This document shows, one piece after another, positions 25,781-33,497 of a stretch of 40,720 bases of DNA. A program made the position numbers and the translations under genes. The notes under the pieces were generated by a model. That model ran no database searches. It was not told the origin of the DNA and worked only from the letters and a program-made list of their open reading frames with translations. Each line of letters starts with the position of its first letter. The stretch's first letter is position 1. Source of the stretch: an uncultured Clostridia bacterium. Lineage in GTDB: Bacteria > Bacillota > Clostridia > Christensenellales > Aristaeellaceae. The DNA lies in NCBI GenBank assembly GCA_945877525.1, contig CAMDVP010000002.1:1-40720 (forward strand), written 5' to 3'.

Positions 25781-27206
25781 GCTTTTTCTCCTCTCCCAGT
25801 GCGATGATCTGTTTCATCAGCGGCTTGTACGTCTGCTGATAGATGTCTGTATAAGCCCGGTGCAGGGCTGCCTCCGGCTCCAGGGTACGCGCCATGGACA
25901 GCGGGGGCATCACGGAAGTTCCTGTGGCCGGGCCAGAGGCTATTCGCGCAGCGCCGTACAGGGTACCCTCCTCCTCGGCGGGCAGGCAGACCTGCGCGCC
26001 GGTAACGTCTGCCAGTGTCTGCATCAGCCGTTCATGCCTTGTCAGTCCGCCGGCGCATACCAGGCGAGGCTGCTCGCCCATGGCTTCCAGCACACAGCGG
26101 GTTTCCATGGCAAGCCCCTCGTAGATTGCTGCTGCCAGTGCGCCGCGGGTGGCGTCGGCCCGTAGCCCTGCCAATGCGGCGCAGGCGTGGGGCTCCAGGT
26201 GGGGCGCGCCGCTGCCGGATAGGTAGGGCAGATAGACCATGCCCGTGGGGCGGGAAACTGCGGCGGCCTCAGCCATGAATGAGGCGTAATCCTCCCCGGG
26301 GAAAAGCAGATTCTTCCAGCAGTTGACCGAGGCGCCGGCGGACTGGATGGAGCCCAGACAGGTGTACCGGCCTGTTGGCGACGGCCCGTAGGATAGTCCG
26401 CTGAGCGCATCCTCCGGGGCGTAAGTCTTTTTTTCGCAGAGCATCACCTGCGCCGTGCCCATGGACACCATGACCCCGCCCCGGGTTAGAACGTCCGCAC
26501 CAAAGGCGGCGCAAACATGGTCGTGTCCGGCAATGCACACGGGAATGCCGCCCGGCAGTCCCATCACGCCCGGCAGTGTTTCGCCCATGGGCATGCCTGG
26601 GGCGGCGATGGGCGGCAGCACAGTTTCCGGCAGGCCCAGCGCTGCCAGAAAGCTCCTGTCCCAGCACCGCTGCGGCAGGCTGAAGGCCAGGGTGCGGGCT
26701 GCCAGGGTTTCGTCGGTTGCCATGCGCCCGGTCAGCAGCAGCGCCGCCTGCTCGACCACACCCAGAAAGCAGACGTCCCCGATGGGCTCCGAAAGCCCTG
26801 CCGCCATGTCCAGCAGCTTAAAGACGCCATACTTGTAGCTCATAGGCAATCCGGTCTGACGGCTGCGTTCGGCAAAGGCCGGTGAGTTCCGGAGCCGGTC
26901 AAACACCTCCATGGACCGTCCGTCATACCACGGGCGGATAGAGGTAAGCATCGCCCCTGTTTTACGGGAAACGAAGCCGCCGGATTCCGCCATGCCCGTC
27001 AATGCTACGGCGGTTGCATCGGACAGCCCGGGCAGTCCGGACAGCAGCTGTCGGAGGGACTCCTGCAGGCCATCCTGGGGAAAGCAGGTATAGGCGCCTT
27101 CTGGCCCGGTGGGCGTGGGTATGCGGCTCAGGCCCGCGCAACGCCCCTCTGTCGTGTACAGTGCAGCCTTCCAGCTGGTGGAGCCCAAATCCAGGGCAAG
27201 AATCAC
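25761..27206 (-). CDS. FGGY-family carbohydrate kinase
   Basis: A roughly 481-residue sugar kinase of the xylulokinase/fuculokinase/rhamnulokinase family. The N-terminal phosphate loop is ALDLGSTSWKAALY, the substrate domain has SIRPWYDGRS, and CIAGHDHVCAAFGADV carries the catalytic Asp. The C-terminal lobe has the adenosine motif LVCAGGLTRHERLMQ. It would phosphorylate a ketose for the aldolase that overlaps its end by 20 bases. An ATG at 27215 abuts the AGGAG sequence directly; the GTG at 27206, nine bases after AGGAG, is the better start. Transcribed from a clear promoter, divergent from the DeoR-type gene that probably represses it. Confidence 0.88.
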   Translation of the reverse strand: MILALDLGSTSWKAALYTTEGRCAGLSRIPTPTGPEGAYTCFPQDGLQESLRQLLSGLPGLSDATAVALTGMAESGGFVSRKTGAMLTSIRPWYDGRSMEVFDRLRNSPAFAERSRQTGLPMSYKYGVFKLLDMAAGLSEPIGDVCFLGVVEQAALLLTGRMATDETLAARTLAFSLPQRCWDRSFLAALGLPETVLPPIAAPGMPMGETLPGVMGLPGGIPVCIAGHDHVCAAFGADVLTRGGVMVSMGTAQVMLCEKKTYAPEDALSGLSYGPSPTGRYTCLGSIQSAGASVNCWKNLLFPGEDYASFMAEAAAVSRPTGMVYLPYLSGSGAPHLEPHACAALAGLRADATRGALAAAIYEGLAMETRCVLEAMGEQPRLVCAGGLTRHERLMQTLADVTGAQVCLPAEEEGTLYGAARIASGPATGTSVMPPLSMARTLEPEAALHRAYTDIYQQTYKPLMKQIIALGEEKKHEVCKL

Positions 27207-27236
27207 CGCTGTCATCTCCTGTCATATTTTTTCACC

Positions 27237-27265
27237 ATTGTAGCACGATCGCCAGCCGGATTCAA
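27237..27265 (-). promoter_or_regulatory. Promoter of the kinase-aldolase operon
   Basis: Read on the minus strand: -35 TTGAAT (27265-27260) and -10 TACAAT (27242-27237), spacing 17. It faces away from the regulator's promoter, about 35 bases apart, so one bound repressor could control both. Confidence 0.75.
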
Positions 27266-27299
27266 GAAAAAATCCGCAAGGGCTGCCCGGCCCCTCCAT

Positions 27300-27328
27300 T
27301 TGCATTTCCTTCATGGGTATGCTATAAT
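27300..27328 (+). promoter_or_regulatory. Promoter of the DeoR-type regulator
   Basis: -35 TTGCAT (27300-27305) and a perfect -10 TATAAT (27323-27328), spacing 17. The start codon is 39 bases downstream. Confidence 0.78.
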
Positions 27329-27367
27329 GAACATATATGGTATTTTTTCCATGAGGGGGCGGTGCCC

Positions 27368-28138
27368 ATGATACCCTCCTTGCGCCAACAAAAGCTGTTG
27401 GATCTGTTACAGCAGGAGAAAAAGGTGTTTTTCCTTACGGAGCTGGTGGAGCAGCTGCACATCTCGGAGTCCACCCTGCGGCGGGATTTGAAGCTGCTTT
27501 CCGCCCAGGGGCGCATCAAGGTTCTGCGGGGCGGAGGCGTGTGCGTTAATCAGGGCAATGTGGAGCTGGATATCGAGTCCAAGCTGCATGTGGCCCTGGA
27601 GGAAAAGCGGAAAATCGCCCGCTTCGCTGCGGAGCTTGTGCAGGAGGGCGATACGCTGTTCCTGGATCCCTCCAGTATCTGCTACCTGATGCTGGACTAT
27701 CTGGTGAACAAGCGTGTCACCGTGGTGACCAACTCCTGCGCCAATGTGACCCGCATGCTTCACCTGGGCATTCCCTGCATCATGATCGGCGGGCAGACCA
27801 AGAAGGGTACCTTTGCCTGCATTGGCAGCATGGCGGAGGAAATGATGCGCCGCCTGTGGTTTAACCGGTGCTTCCTGGGGGCGGGCGGCATCACCCCCCA
27901 ATATGGCATTACCAACCACGATCCCGCGGAATGCGCGATCAAGCATCTGGCCATTGAGCATTCCGGCGAAACCATTTTCCTGATCAACTCCGCCAAGGCG
28001 GGGGTGATGACCATGTATCAGGTGGCGCCTGTTGACCGCTACCGGGTGCTGATGGATCAGCCGGTTCCGGAATTGGAAGGCTATGACAACATCCTTGTGG
28101 TGCCGGAGGACCGGGAGGATGCACAGGATCCGGCCTGA
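27368..28138 (+). CDS. DeoR/GlpR-family transcriptional regulator
   Basis: A 256-residue repressor. The N-terminal winged helix-turn-helix (about 5-57) includes FFLTELVEQLHISESTLRRDL and the wing GRIKVLRGGG. The C-terminal DeoR sensor domain shows the LFLDPSSICYLML and VTNSCANVTRML strands that bind a sugar phosphate. It is divergent from the FGGY kinase-aldolase pair, so it likely represses that operon until a phosphorylated sugar binds. The frame is open far upstream, but ATG 27368 follows GAGGGGG and the promoter and begins at the family N-terminus. A terminator follows at once. Confidence 0.9.
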   Translation: MIPSLRQQKLLDLLQQEKKVFFLTELVEQLHISESTLRRDLKLLSAQGRIKVLRGGGVCVNQGNVELDIESKLHVALEEKRKIARFAAELVQEGDTLFLDPSSICYLMLDYLVNKRVTVVTNSCANVTRMLHLGIPCIMIGGQTKKGTFACIGSMAEEMMRRLWFNRCFLGAGGITPQYGITNHDPAECAIKHLAIEHSGETIFLINSAKAGVMTMYQVAPVDRYRVLMDQPVPELEGYDNILVVPEDREDAQDPA

Positions 28139-28152
28139 TGCTGCGGGCATGA

Positions 28153-28183
28153 AACGTCCTTTCTTTGCAAAGGGCGTTTTTTT
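28153..28183 (+). terminator. Terminator of the DeoR-type gene
   Basis: AACGTCCTTT pairs with AAAGGGCGTT (one G-T wobble) around a six-base loop, followed by a run of T's. Confidence 0.85.
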
Positions 28184-28361
28184 GTGGGAAGAATCAGGAG
28201 AAATGCTTCATTTTCCGTCAGTTCAGTGCAAAGAACGTTCATGTCCATGAACTCCACTGTCTTATTTGGCCGTAAAACGGCATTTTGCACAGAATAAAAC
28301 AGGGGAAAAAGAATGAGATGAAAAAAACTGAAGAAAATTGACCAAATCAGCGAAAAAGGTG

Positions 28362-28418
28362 TTGACAGAAGCGAAAGCCCATGATACAATGAAGTCACGG
28401 TTTGGGAACGTTCCCAAA
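28362..28418 (+). promoter_or_regulatory. LacI-operon promoter with 18-bp palindromic operator
   Basis: -35 TTGACA (28362-28367) and -10 TACAAT (28385-28390), spacing 17. The perfect palindrome TTTGGGAACGTTCCCAAA covers 28401-28418, right at the expected transcription start. The central CG with symmetric arms is the usual form of LacI-family operators. The regulator encoded next would repress itself and the whole downstream sugar operon. Confidence 0.85.
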
Positions 28419-28466
28419 AATGGGAAGTGAAGAAACGATGGATGCGGGAAAGGAGATGCGAAGAGC

Positions 28467-29474
28467 GTGCCGACGATCCATGATGTTGCCCTGCTGGCGG
28501 GCACATCCAAGAGCACTGTTTCCCGCTACCTGAACGGCGGCTCAATCAGCAGCTCCAAGGCGGCGGAAATCGAGCAGGCTATCCGCCGCTCGGGCTACAG
28601 CCCCAATGTCAACGCACGGCGGCTGGTGCAAAGCCGGACGAACATGCTTGGCATTGTGTTTGACGATATTGCCAATTACGTCTACGGTGACATGATGGCA
28701 GGCGTCCAGGCCGCCGCGCGCCGCCTGGGGTTCGGATGCATGTTCTATTCCCGGGCTACGGACGGGAAGCGTGAGACGGACTTTCTTTCCCTGCTGTCCT
28801 CCTGTACGGTGGACGGGTTGATCCTCATCGATCTGGGACGGCGCGATAAAAGCGAGGTCCGCCAGCTGGAGCGCAGCGGCTGCCCGATTGTGCTGGTGGG
28901 GGATGGCTGCGGCACGGAAACCCTGGCGGCGGTGGATGTGGACAATACCCAAGGCACCGAGCGGGAAACCGCTTACCTGATCCGGCAGGGGCACAGACGC
29001 ATTGCCTACCTGCAGGGGCCGGATGAAATGCCTGCGGCTGCGGCCCGCCTGAAGGGATACCTCAACGCTTTGCACGCGGCGGACATTCCAGTTGACCCGG
29101 CGCTGATTCGCCAGGTCAGCTGGACGGTGCGCGACGCTAACCGCTGCGTAACCCGGCTGATGGCGGAGCAGCCCTTTACGGCGCTGATTGGCTCCAATGC
29201 CTTTTCCACCTATGGCGCGCTGCTGGCCCTGGAGGACGGCGGCCGGCGTGTGCCGGAGGATGTGGCGCTGGCAGGCTTTGACGAGCATCCCCTGTGTGAG
29301 CATGTCCGTCCGGGCATCACGACGCTCAAGCAGCCTTTCTTTGAAATCGGTGAGGCGGCGGTGGAGCGCCTGGTACAGGGCTTTGAGGCGGAAAAGCCTG
29401 CGGGAGGAACCATTCTGATGCAGCCGGAGCTGCTGGTACGCGGAACCACCGAACAGAAAGGAGTCAGGGCATGA
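28467..29474 (+). CDS. LacI-family transcriptional repressor
   Basis: A 335-residue repressor. The helix-turn-helix is TIHDVALLAGTSKSTVSRYL (residues 3-22) with hinge residues around SGYSPNVNARRLVQ. The periplasmic-binding-protein-like sensor domain follows, with NMLGIVFDDI, LAGFDEHPLCEHV and RPGITTLKQP as landmarks. The start is a GTG, with AAAGGAG 11 bases upstream. It heads the operon it presumably controls, overlapping the first permease by ATGA. The effector is probably the imported sugar or a product of the GH13_18 enzyme. Confidence 0.93.
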   Translation: MPTIHDVALLAGTSKSTVSRYLNGGSISSSKAAEIEQAIRRSGYSPNVNARRLVQSRTNMLGIVFDDIANYVYGDMMAGVQAAARRLGFGCMFYSRATDGKRETDFLSLLSSCTVDGLILIDLGRRDKSEVRQLERSGCPIVLVGDGCGTETLAAVDVDNTQGTERETAYLIRQGHRRIAYLQGPDEMPAAAARLKGYLNALHAADIPVDPALIRQVSWTVRDANRCVTRLMAEQPFTALIGSNAFSTYGALLALEDGGRRVPEDVALAGFDEHPLCEHVRPGITTLKQPFFEIGEAAVERLVQGFEAEKPAGGTILMQPELLVRGTTEQKGVRA

Positions 29475-30370
29475 ACATCAAGCGGCGGCAGAAATGGGCA
29501 TATCTGTTCATCATCCCATTCTTTGCGTCCTTCCTCACCTTCAGCATCTACCCGATTTTCTATTCCCTGTACATTTCCTTCCACGACTATAATCCTCTCA
29601 CCCTGGCCATGAAGCCCGTGGGATGGAGCAATTACGCGCGCCTGTTCGCGTCGGATTACTTCTGGAGCAGCGTGCTGAACACGATTGAGATCTGGCTGAT
29701 TTCCATCATTCCGCAGCTGATCATTGCCCTGACCCTGTCCCTGATCCTCAACGAGCGCTGGGTCAAGGGCAAGAACGCCCTGAGAAGCATCTACTACTTC
29801 CCCAACCTGATTACCCCCATCACCATTGGCATGCTGTTCACCCTGCTGTTCGGCTATCCCGGCGGCGCAATCAACAACCTGTTCACTTCCCTGGGCATTT
29901 TCAACCAGGCCGTGGATTTCAAAAACACCACCTGGCTGGCCAAAACGGTGGGCGGTATCGCCATCTGCTGGCAGAACTTCGGCTATAACATCATCTTCAT
30001 CACTGCCGGGCTGCACTCCATCTCCACCGACGTGTATGAAGCAGCGGAGGTGGACGGCGCCAACGCCTGGCAGCGCACCACGAAGATCACCATGCCCCTG
30101 CTGCGGCCCATCATGCTCTATATCATGATTACATCCATCATCGGCGGCCTGCAGATTTTCGACATTCCCAAGATGCTTTTCGGCGGAGCCACCGATTCCT
30201 ACGCTACCCGAACCATGGTGCTGTACATGTATGAGTCGGCCTTCGAGAACTGGCAGTTCGGCTATGGCGCGGCGGCGGCCTATACCATCGCGCTGATCAT
30301 CGGCGCCTTCTCCCTCATATCGATCTTGTTCAACGCCTTTCAGGGCCGCGGCAGAAAGGAGGCGGCGTAA
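29471..30370 (+). CDS. Sugar ABC transporter permease, MalF/UgpA type
   Basis: A 299-residue membrane permease with six predicted helices. The EAA loop is YEAAEVDGANAWQRTT, where the shared ATPase docks. It is coupled to the LacI gene by ATGA and to the second permease with no gap. It forms the channel for the binding protein encoded at 31311. No ATPase gene is in the operon. Confidence 0.92.
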   Translation: MNIKRRQKWAYLFIIPFFASFLTFSIYPIFYSLYISFHDYNPLTLAMKPVGWSNYARLFASDYFWSSVLNTIEIWLISIIPQLIIALTLSLILNERWVKGKNALRSIYYFPNLITPITIGMLFTLLFGYPGGAINNLFTSLGIFNQAVDFKNTTWLAKTVGGIAICWQNFGYNIIFITAGLHSISTDVYEAAEVDGANAWQRTTKITMPLLRPIMLYIMITSIIGGLQIFDIPKMLFGGATDSYATRTMVLYMYESAFENWQFGYGAAAAYTIALIIGAFSLISILFNAFQGRGRKEAA

Positions 30371-31240
30371 ATGAGCATGCAGGCAAGCCTTTCTGCAAAC
30401 GCCCGGGCCCGCTTCAAGCGGCACCTGTGCCATGCGCTGCTGTACGCTGTGCTACTGGTGATGGCGGCGGTGTGCTTCTTCCCGTTCCTGGCCATGCTCA
30501 TCGGCTCCACCCAGGACAACCTGACCATTGCCACCAAGTTTTCCCTGGTGCCCGGTGATAAGTTCATGGACAACTATAACCGTATGATGCAGAACAAGAA
30601 CATCTGGCGCGGCTTTGCCAACTCTATCTGGCTGGCGGTGGTCAATACGGCGCTGTGCCTGTACTTCTCCGCGCTGACGGGATATGCGTTTTCCAAGTTC
30701 CGCTTCAAGGGGCGCGGGGCGCTGTTCACCTTCATCATGGTGGTGATGATGCTCCCCGGGCAGCTGGGCGTGATCGGCTTCTTCCGCGAGGTCAGCGACA
30801 TGAAGCTGCTCAACACCTACTGGCCGCTGATCATCCCAGCCATCTCCAACTGCTTCGCGGTGTTCTTCTTCAAGCAGTACCTGGATTCCGGCCTGCCCAA
30901 CGAGCTGATCGAGGCGGCGCTGATTGACGGGTGCGGTGAAATCAAAATCTACCACAGCATAGTGCTGCCCTGCATGGGTGCGGCGCTGGTGACCCAGGGC
31001 GTGATGAGCTTCATCGGCAACTGGAACAGCTACCTCAATCCCCTGCTGATCCTGAACAAGACCGACCTGATGACCCTGCCTGTCCTGCTGGCTTCCATCA
31101 AGAGCGGCAACGGCGCTTCGGACTATGGCGCACAGTATGTTGGAATTCTGATTTCGGTGGCGCCGCTGCTGGTGATCTTTACCCTGGCCAACAAGGTCAT
31201 CATGGAGAAGATTGCCATCGGCGCGGCGGTCAAGGGCTGA
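30371..31240 (+). CDS. Sugar ABC transporter permease, MalG/UgpE type
   Basis: A 289-residue permease, partner of the previous one. The EAA loop reads LIEAALIDGCGEIKIYHSI, and the C-terminus EKIAIGAAVKG is family-typical. AAAGGAGGCGG lies across the end of the MalF gene and sets the start right after its stop. A small hairpin (CACAGGC with GCCTGTG, about 31265-31281) separates it from the binding-protein gene. Confidence 0.92.
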   Translation: MSMQASLSANARARFKRHLCHALLYAVLLVMAAVCFFPFLAMLIGSTQDNLTIATKFSLVPGDKFMDNYNRMMQNKNIWRGFANSIWLAVVNTALCLYFSALTGYAFSKFRFKGRGALFTFIMVVMMLPGQLGVIGFFREVSDMKLLNTYWPLIIPAISNCFAVFFFKQYLDSGLPNELIEAALIDGCGEIKIYHSIVLPCMGAALVTQGVMSFIGNWNSYLNPLLILNKTDLMTLPVLLASIKSGNGASDYGAQYVGILISVAPLLVIFTLANKVIMEKIAIGAAVKG

Positions 31241-31310
31241 CGGCAGCCCGGCTTTTCCTGATCACCACAGGCAACAGCCTGTGCAGATAAATCACAAGGA
31301 GGTATGTACC

Positions 31311-32585
31311 ATGAAACGTATCCTGTCCGTGGCTCTGTGCCTGGCCATGCTGCTGACCTGCTTCGCGGTGGGCGCTGTGGCCGAGGAAACTGCCAACCCC
31401 TACGAGGTGGACGAAAGCCTTTCCGGCACCTTCACCTGGTGGACCTATTTCGACCAGGCTCCCTTCCTGAAGGAGCAGTTCGAGAAGAAGTATCCCAACG
31501 TGACCATCGACCTGCAGGTATTTGGCGGCGACGATTACCAGACCAAGCTGATGAACGCCCTGCCCACCGGCCAGGATGTGCCCGATGTGTTTGACCTGGA
31601 GGAGGGCTATGTCTACAAGTTCATCGACAGCCCCCTGCTGGCCGACCTGGACGCCCTGGGCCTGGGCGAGGTGTGCAACAGCTACTACGACTGGGCCGTG
31701 GCCATGGGCCGCGACTCCAACGGCACCCTGAAGGGCATCTGCGACAACGTGTCTCCCGTGGCCTTCTGGTATCTGCGCGACGCCATGGAGAAGTGGCTGG
31801 GCACCAGCGATGACGCTGAAATCTCCGCCATGCTTTCCTCCTGGGACGCCATCAAGGAAAAGGGCCTGGAGATCAAGGAAAAGTCCAACGGCGAAGTGTA
31901 CCTGTGGCCCAACCTGTCCGCGATGGTCAAGGTGGCCGGCTACAGCCTGACCCCCATTGCCCGCAACGGCAAGGTGGCCATCGAGCAGGGCTGGTATGAC
32001 CTGCTGGACACCATGCGCGATTTCTGGGAGGCCGGCATCGTTGCTGACCTGGGCGGCTGGAGCGGCGACTGGGCTACCGCCTGGAACAACGGCACTCTGC
32101 TGATCCGCGTCATGCCCAGCTGGGACTTCTTCACCGACTGGAGCATCAACACCGGCAACGTGGGCGTGGCGGCTCCCTTCATGGCTTCCTATGAGGGCGG
32201 CACCTATCGCGCCATCTACGCAAACTCCGAAAAGACCGACCTGTGCGTGAAGTTCCTGGAGTTCCTGACCAACGAAACCTATCAGCTGCAGAACCTGTAC
32301 ACCAACAACCAGATGCCCGCCAACAAGAACATCGCCGGCCTGCTGGGCCCCGATTACACCAATGATAACTTCGGCGGCCAGAACATCATGAAGACCTATG
32401 ACACGATCTGCAACAACATTGCCGACATCGTGCCCGACCAGTACACCCGCGGCCTGCAGAACAAGTTCTCCAAGTATGCCCAGGCCGGCATCAAGGAAGG
32501 CAAGACCAATGACGAAATCATTGACACCTTCCTGGCCGACATCCGGGATACCTATCCCGAGCTGGACTTCAGCAATTTCAACTGA
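31311..32585 (+). CDS. Extracellular sugar-binding protein (family 1 SBP)
   Basis: A 424-residue binding protein. ATG 31311 follows AAGGAGG and opens a signal peptide, basic then hydrophobic, ending FAVGAVAEE. A Cys occurs in MLLTC, but the Thr before it does not fit a lipobox, so release by signal peptidase I at AVA-EE seems more likely. The mature part begins SGTFTWWTYFDQAPFLKEQF, typical of family 1 sugar-binding proteins. Codon usage is strongly biased towards C-ending codons, as expected for a highly expressed gene. It should deliver a glucoside or disaccharide for the downstream phosphorylase-type enzyme. Confidence 0.92.
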   Translation: MKRILSVALCLAMLLTCFAVGAVAEETANPYEVDESLSGTFTWWTYFDQAPFLKEQFEKKYPNVTIDLQVFGGDDYQTKLMNALPTGQDVPDVFDLEEGYVYKFIDSPLLADLDALGLGEVCNSYYDWAVAMGRDSNGTLKGICDNVSPVAFWYLRDAMEKWLGTSDDAEISAMLSSWDAIKEKGLEIKEKSNGEVYLWPNLSAMVKVAGYSLTPIARNGKVAIEQGWYDLLDTMRDFWEAGIVADLGGWSGDWATAWNNGTLLIRVMPSWDFFTDWSINTGNVGVAAPFMASYEGGTYRAIYANSEKTDLCVKFLEFLTNETYQLQNLYTNNQMPANKNIAGLLGPDYTNDNFGGQNIMKTYDTICNNIADIVPDQYTRGLQNKFSKYAQAGIKEGKTNDEIIDTFLADIRDTYPELDFSNFN

Positions 32586-32611
32586 GCGCAGGCTGCCTAT
32601 GCCTGAATTCG

Positions 32612-32647
32612 GCCGGGTGCGGAGGGATACGTCCCTCCGCATCCGGC
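32612..32647 (+). other. Strong intercistronic hairpin after the binding-protein gene
   Basis: A 16-base stem (GCCGGGTGCGGAGGGA with TCCCTCCGCATCCGGC, one G-T pair) and a TACG loop. There is no T-run, so it probably protects the 3' end of the binding-protein mRNA or lowers expression of the genes after it, rather than ending transcription fully. Confidence 0.7.
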
Positions 32648-32752
32648 TCCCTGCGTTTTGCTGCGATGGCAGACAAGACCTGCGGGATGGACGCGCAGGC
32701 CCTGTCTGCCCGATCGGGCTGATTTTCTCACAAGGAAAGGACGATCATTTGT

Positions 32753-33475
32753 ATGATGCTGCTTCCGGGGGTTTATCAGGTGGCGGGGCCAAGTGTGTCT
32801 CACTTCTTTGACGCAACGGCTTATCTTTTTCCCTGCGATGGCGAGCTGATGCTGGTGGACTGCGCTACCAGGGAGGGACATGAGCAGATGCTGGCGAACA
32901 TCCGGCGCCTGGGCTTTGATCCTGCACGGCTGACCCGCGTACTGGGAACCCATGGACATTATGATCACATTGGCGGCGCGAAGCTGTTGCGGGAGAGCTT
33001 TGGCACCAGGCTGTATCTCCACAGCCTGGATCGCGAGCAGGTGGAAACGGGGGACAGCGTGCGCACCACCGCATCCCTGCTCTACGGCGTGGAGGCGGAG
33101 CCCATCCCGGTGGATGGCTGCCTGGAGGAGGGCGACAGCTTCCAGGTGGATGCGGGCGTGCTGCATGTGCTGCACACGCCGGGCCACAGCCCGGGCAGCT
33201 GCTGCTTTGTGCTGGAGCATACCTCCGGGCTTTCCATGCTGTTTGCGGGGGATACGCTCCACGGGGGCTACCACCCGCTGATCGGCGCCAACCTGGATAT
33301 CTGGCCTGAAAGCCTGAAGAAGCTGACCTCCCGGCACTTTGACTACTTCACTTTCGGGCACTGCAATCCCCAGCTGCTGTGCGATGCGGACGAGCGCATC
33401 CGCTGCCTGGTGCAGTCCTTTGGCAATTACCTGAACCCGTGGTTCAAGGATTTCTACCGTTCCTATCCCTATTGA
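32753..33475 (+). CDS. MBL-fold metallo-hydrolase
   Basis: A 240-residue metallo-beta-lactamase-fold protein. The metal motif THGHYDHIGG gives His67, His69, Asp71 and His72; HTPGHSPGS and LFAGDTLHGG supply the other His and bridging Asp, and FTFGHCNP the last His. The metal site is therefore complete. Glyoxalase II-like or other ester/phosphodiester hydrolysis is possible; the substrate is unknown. It lies inside the LacI operon, 167 bases after the binding-protein gene and 22 before the kinase fusion, so it may act on a sugar ester or lactone of the pathway (inference). Confidence 0.85.
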   Translation: MMLLPGVYQVAGPSVSHFFDATAYLFPCDGELMLVDCATREGHEQMLANIRRLGFDPARLTRVLGTHGHYDHIGGAKLLRESFGTRLYLHSLDREQVETGDSVRTTASLLYGVEAEPIPVDGCLEEGDSFQVDAGVLHVLHTPGHSPGSCCFVLEHTSGLSMLFAGDTLHGGYHPLIGANLDIWPESLKKLTSRHFDYFTFGHCNPQLLCDADERIRCLVQSFGNYLNPWFKDFYRSYPY

Positions 33476-33497
33476 GCGAGACAGGAGGCGTGAACCC

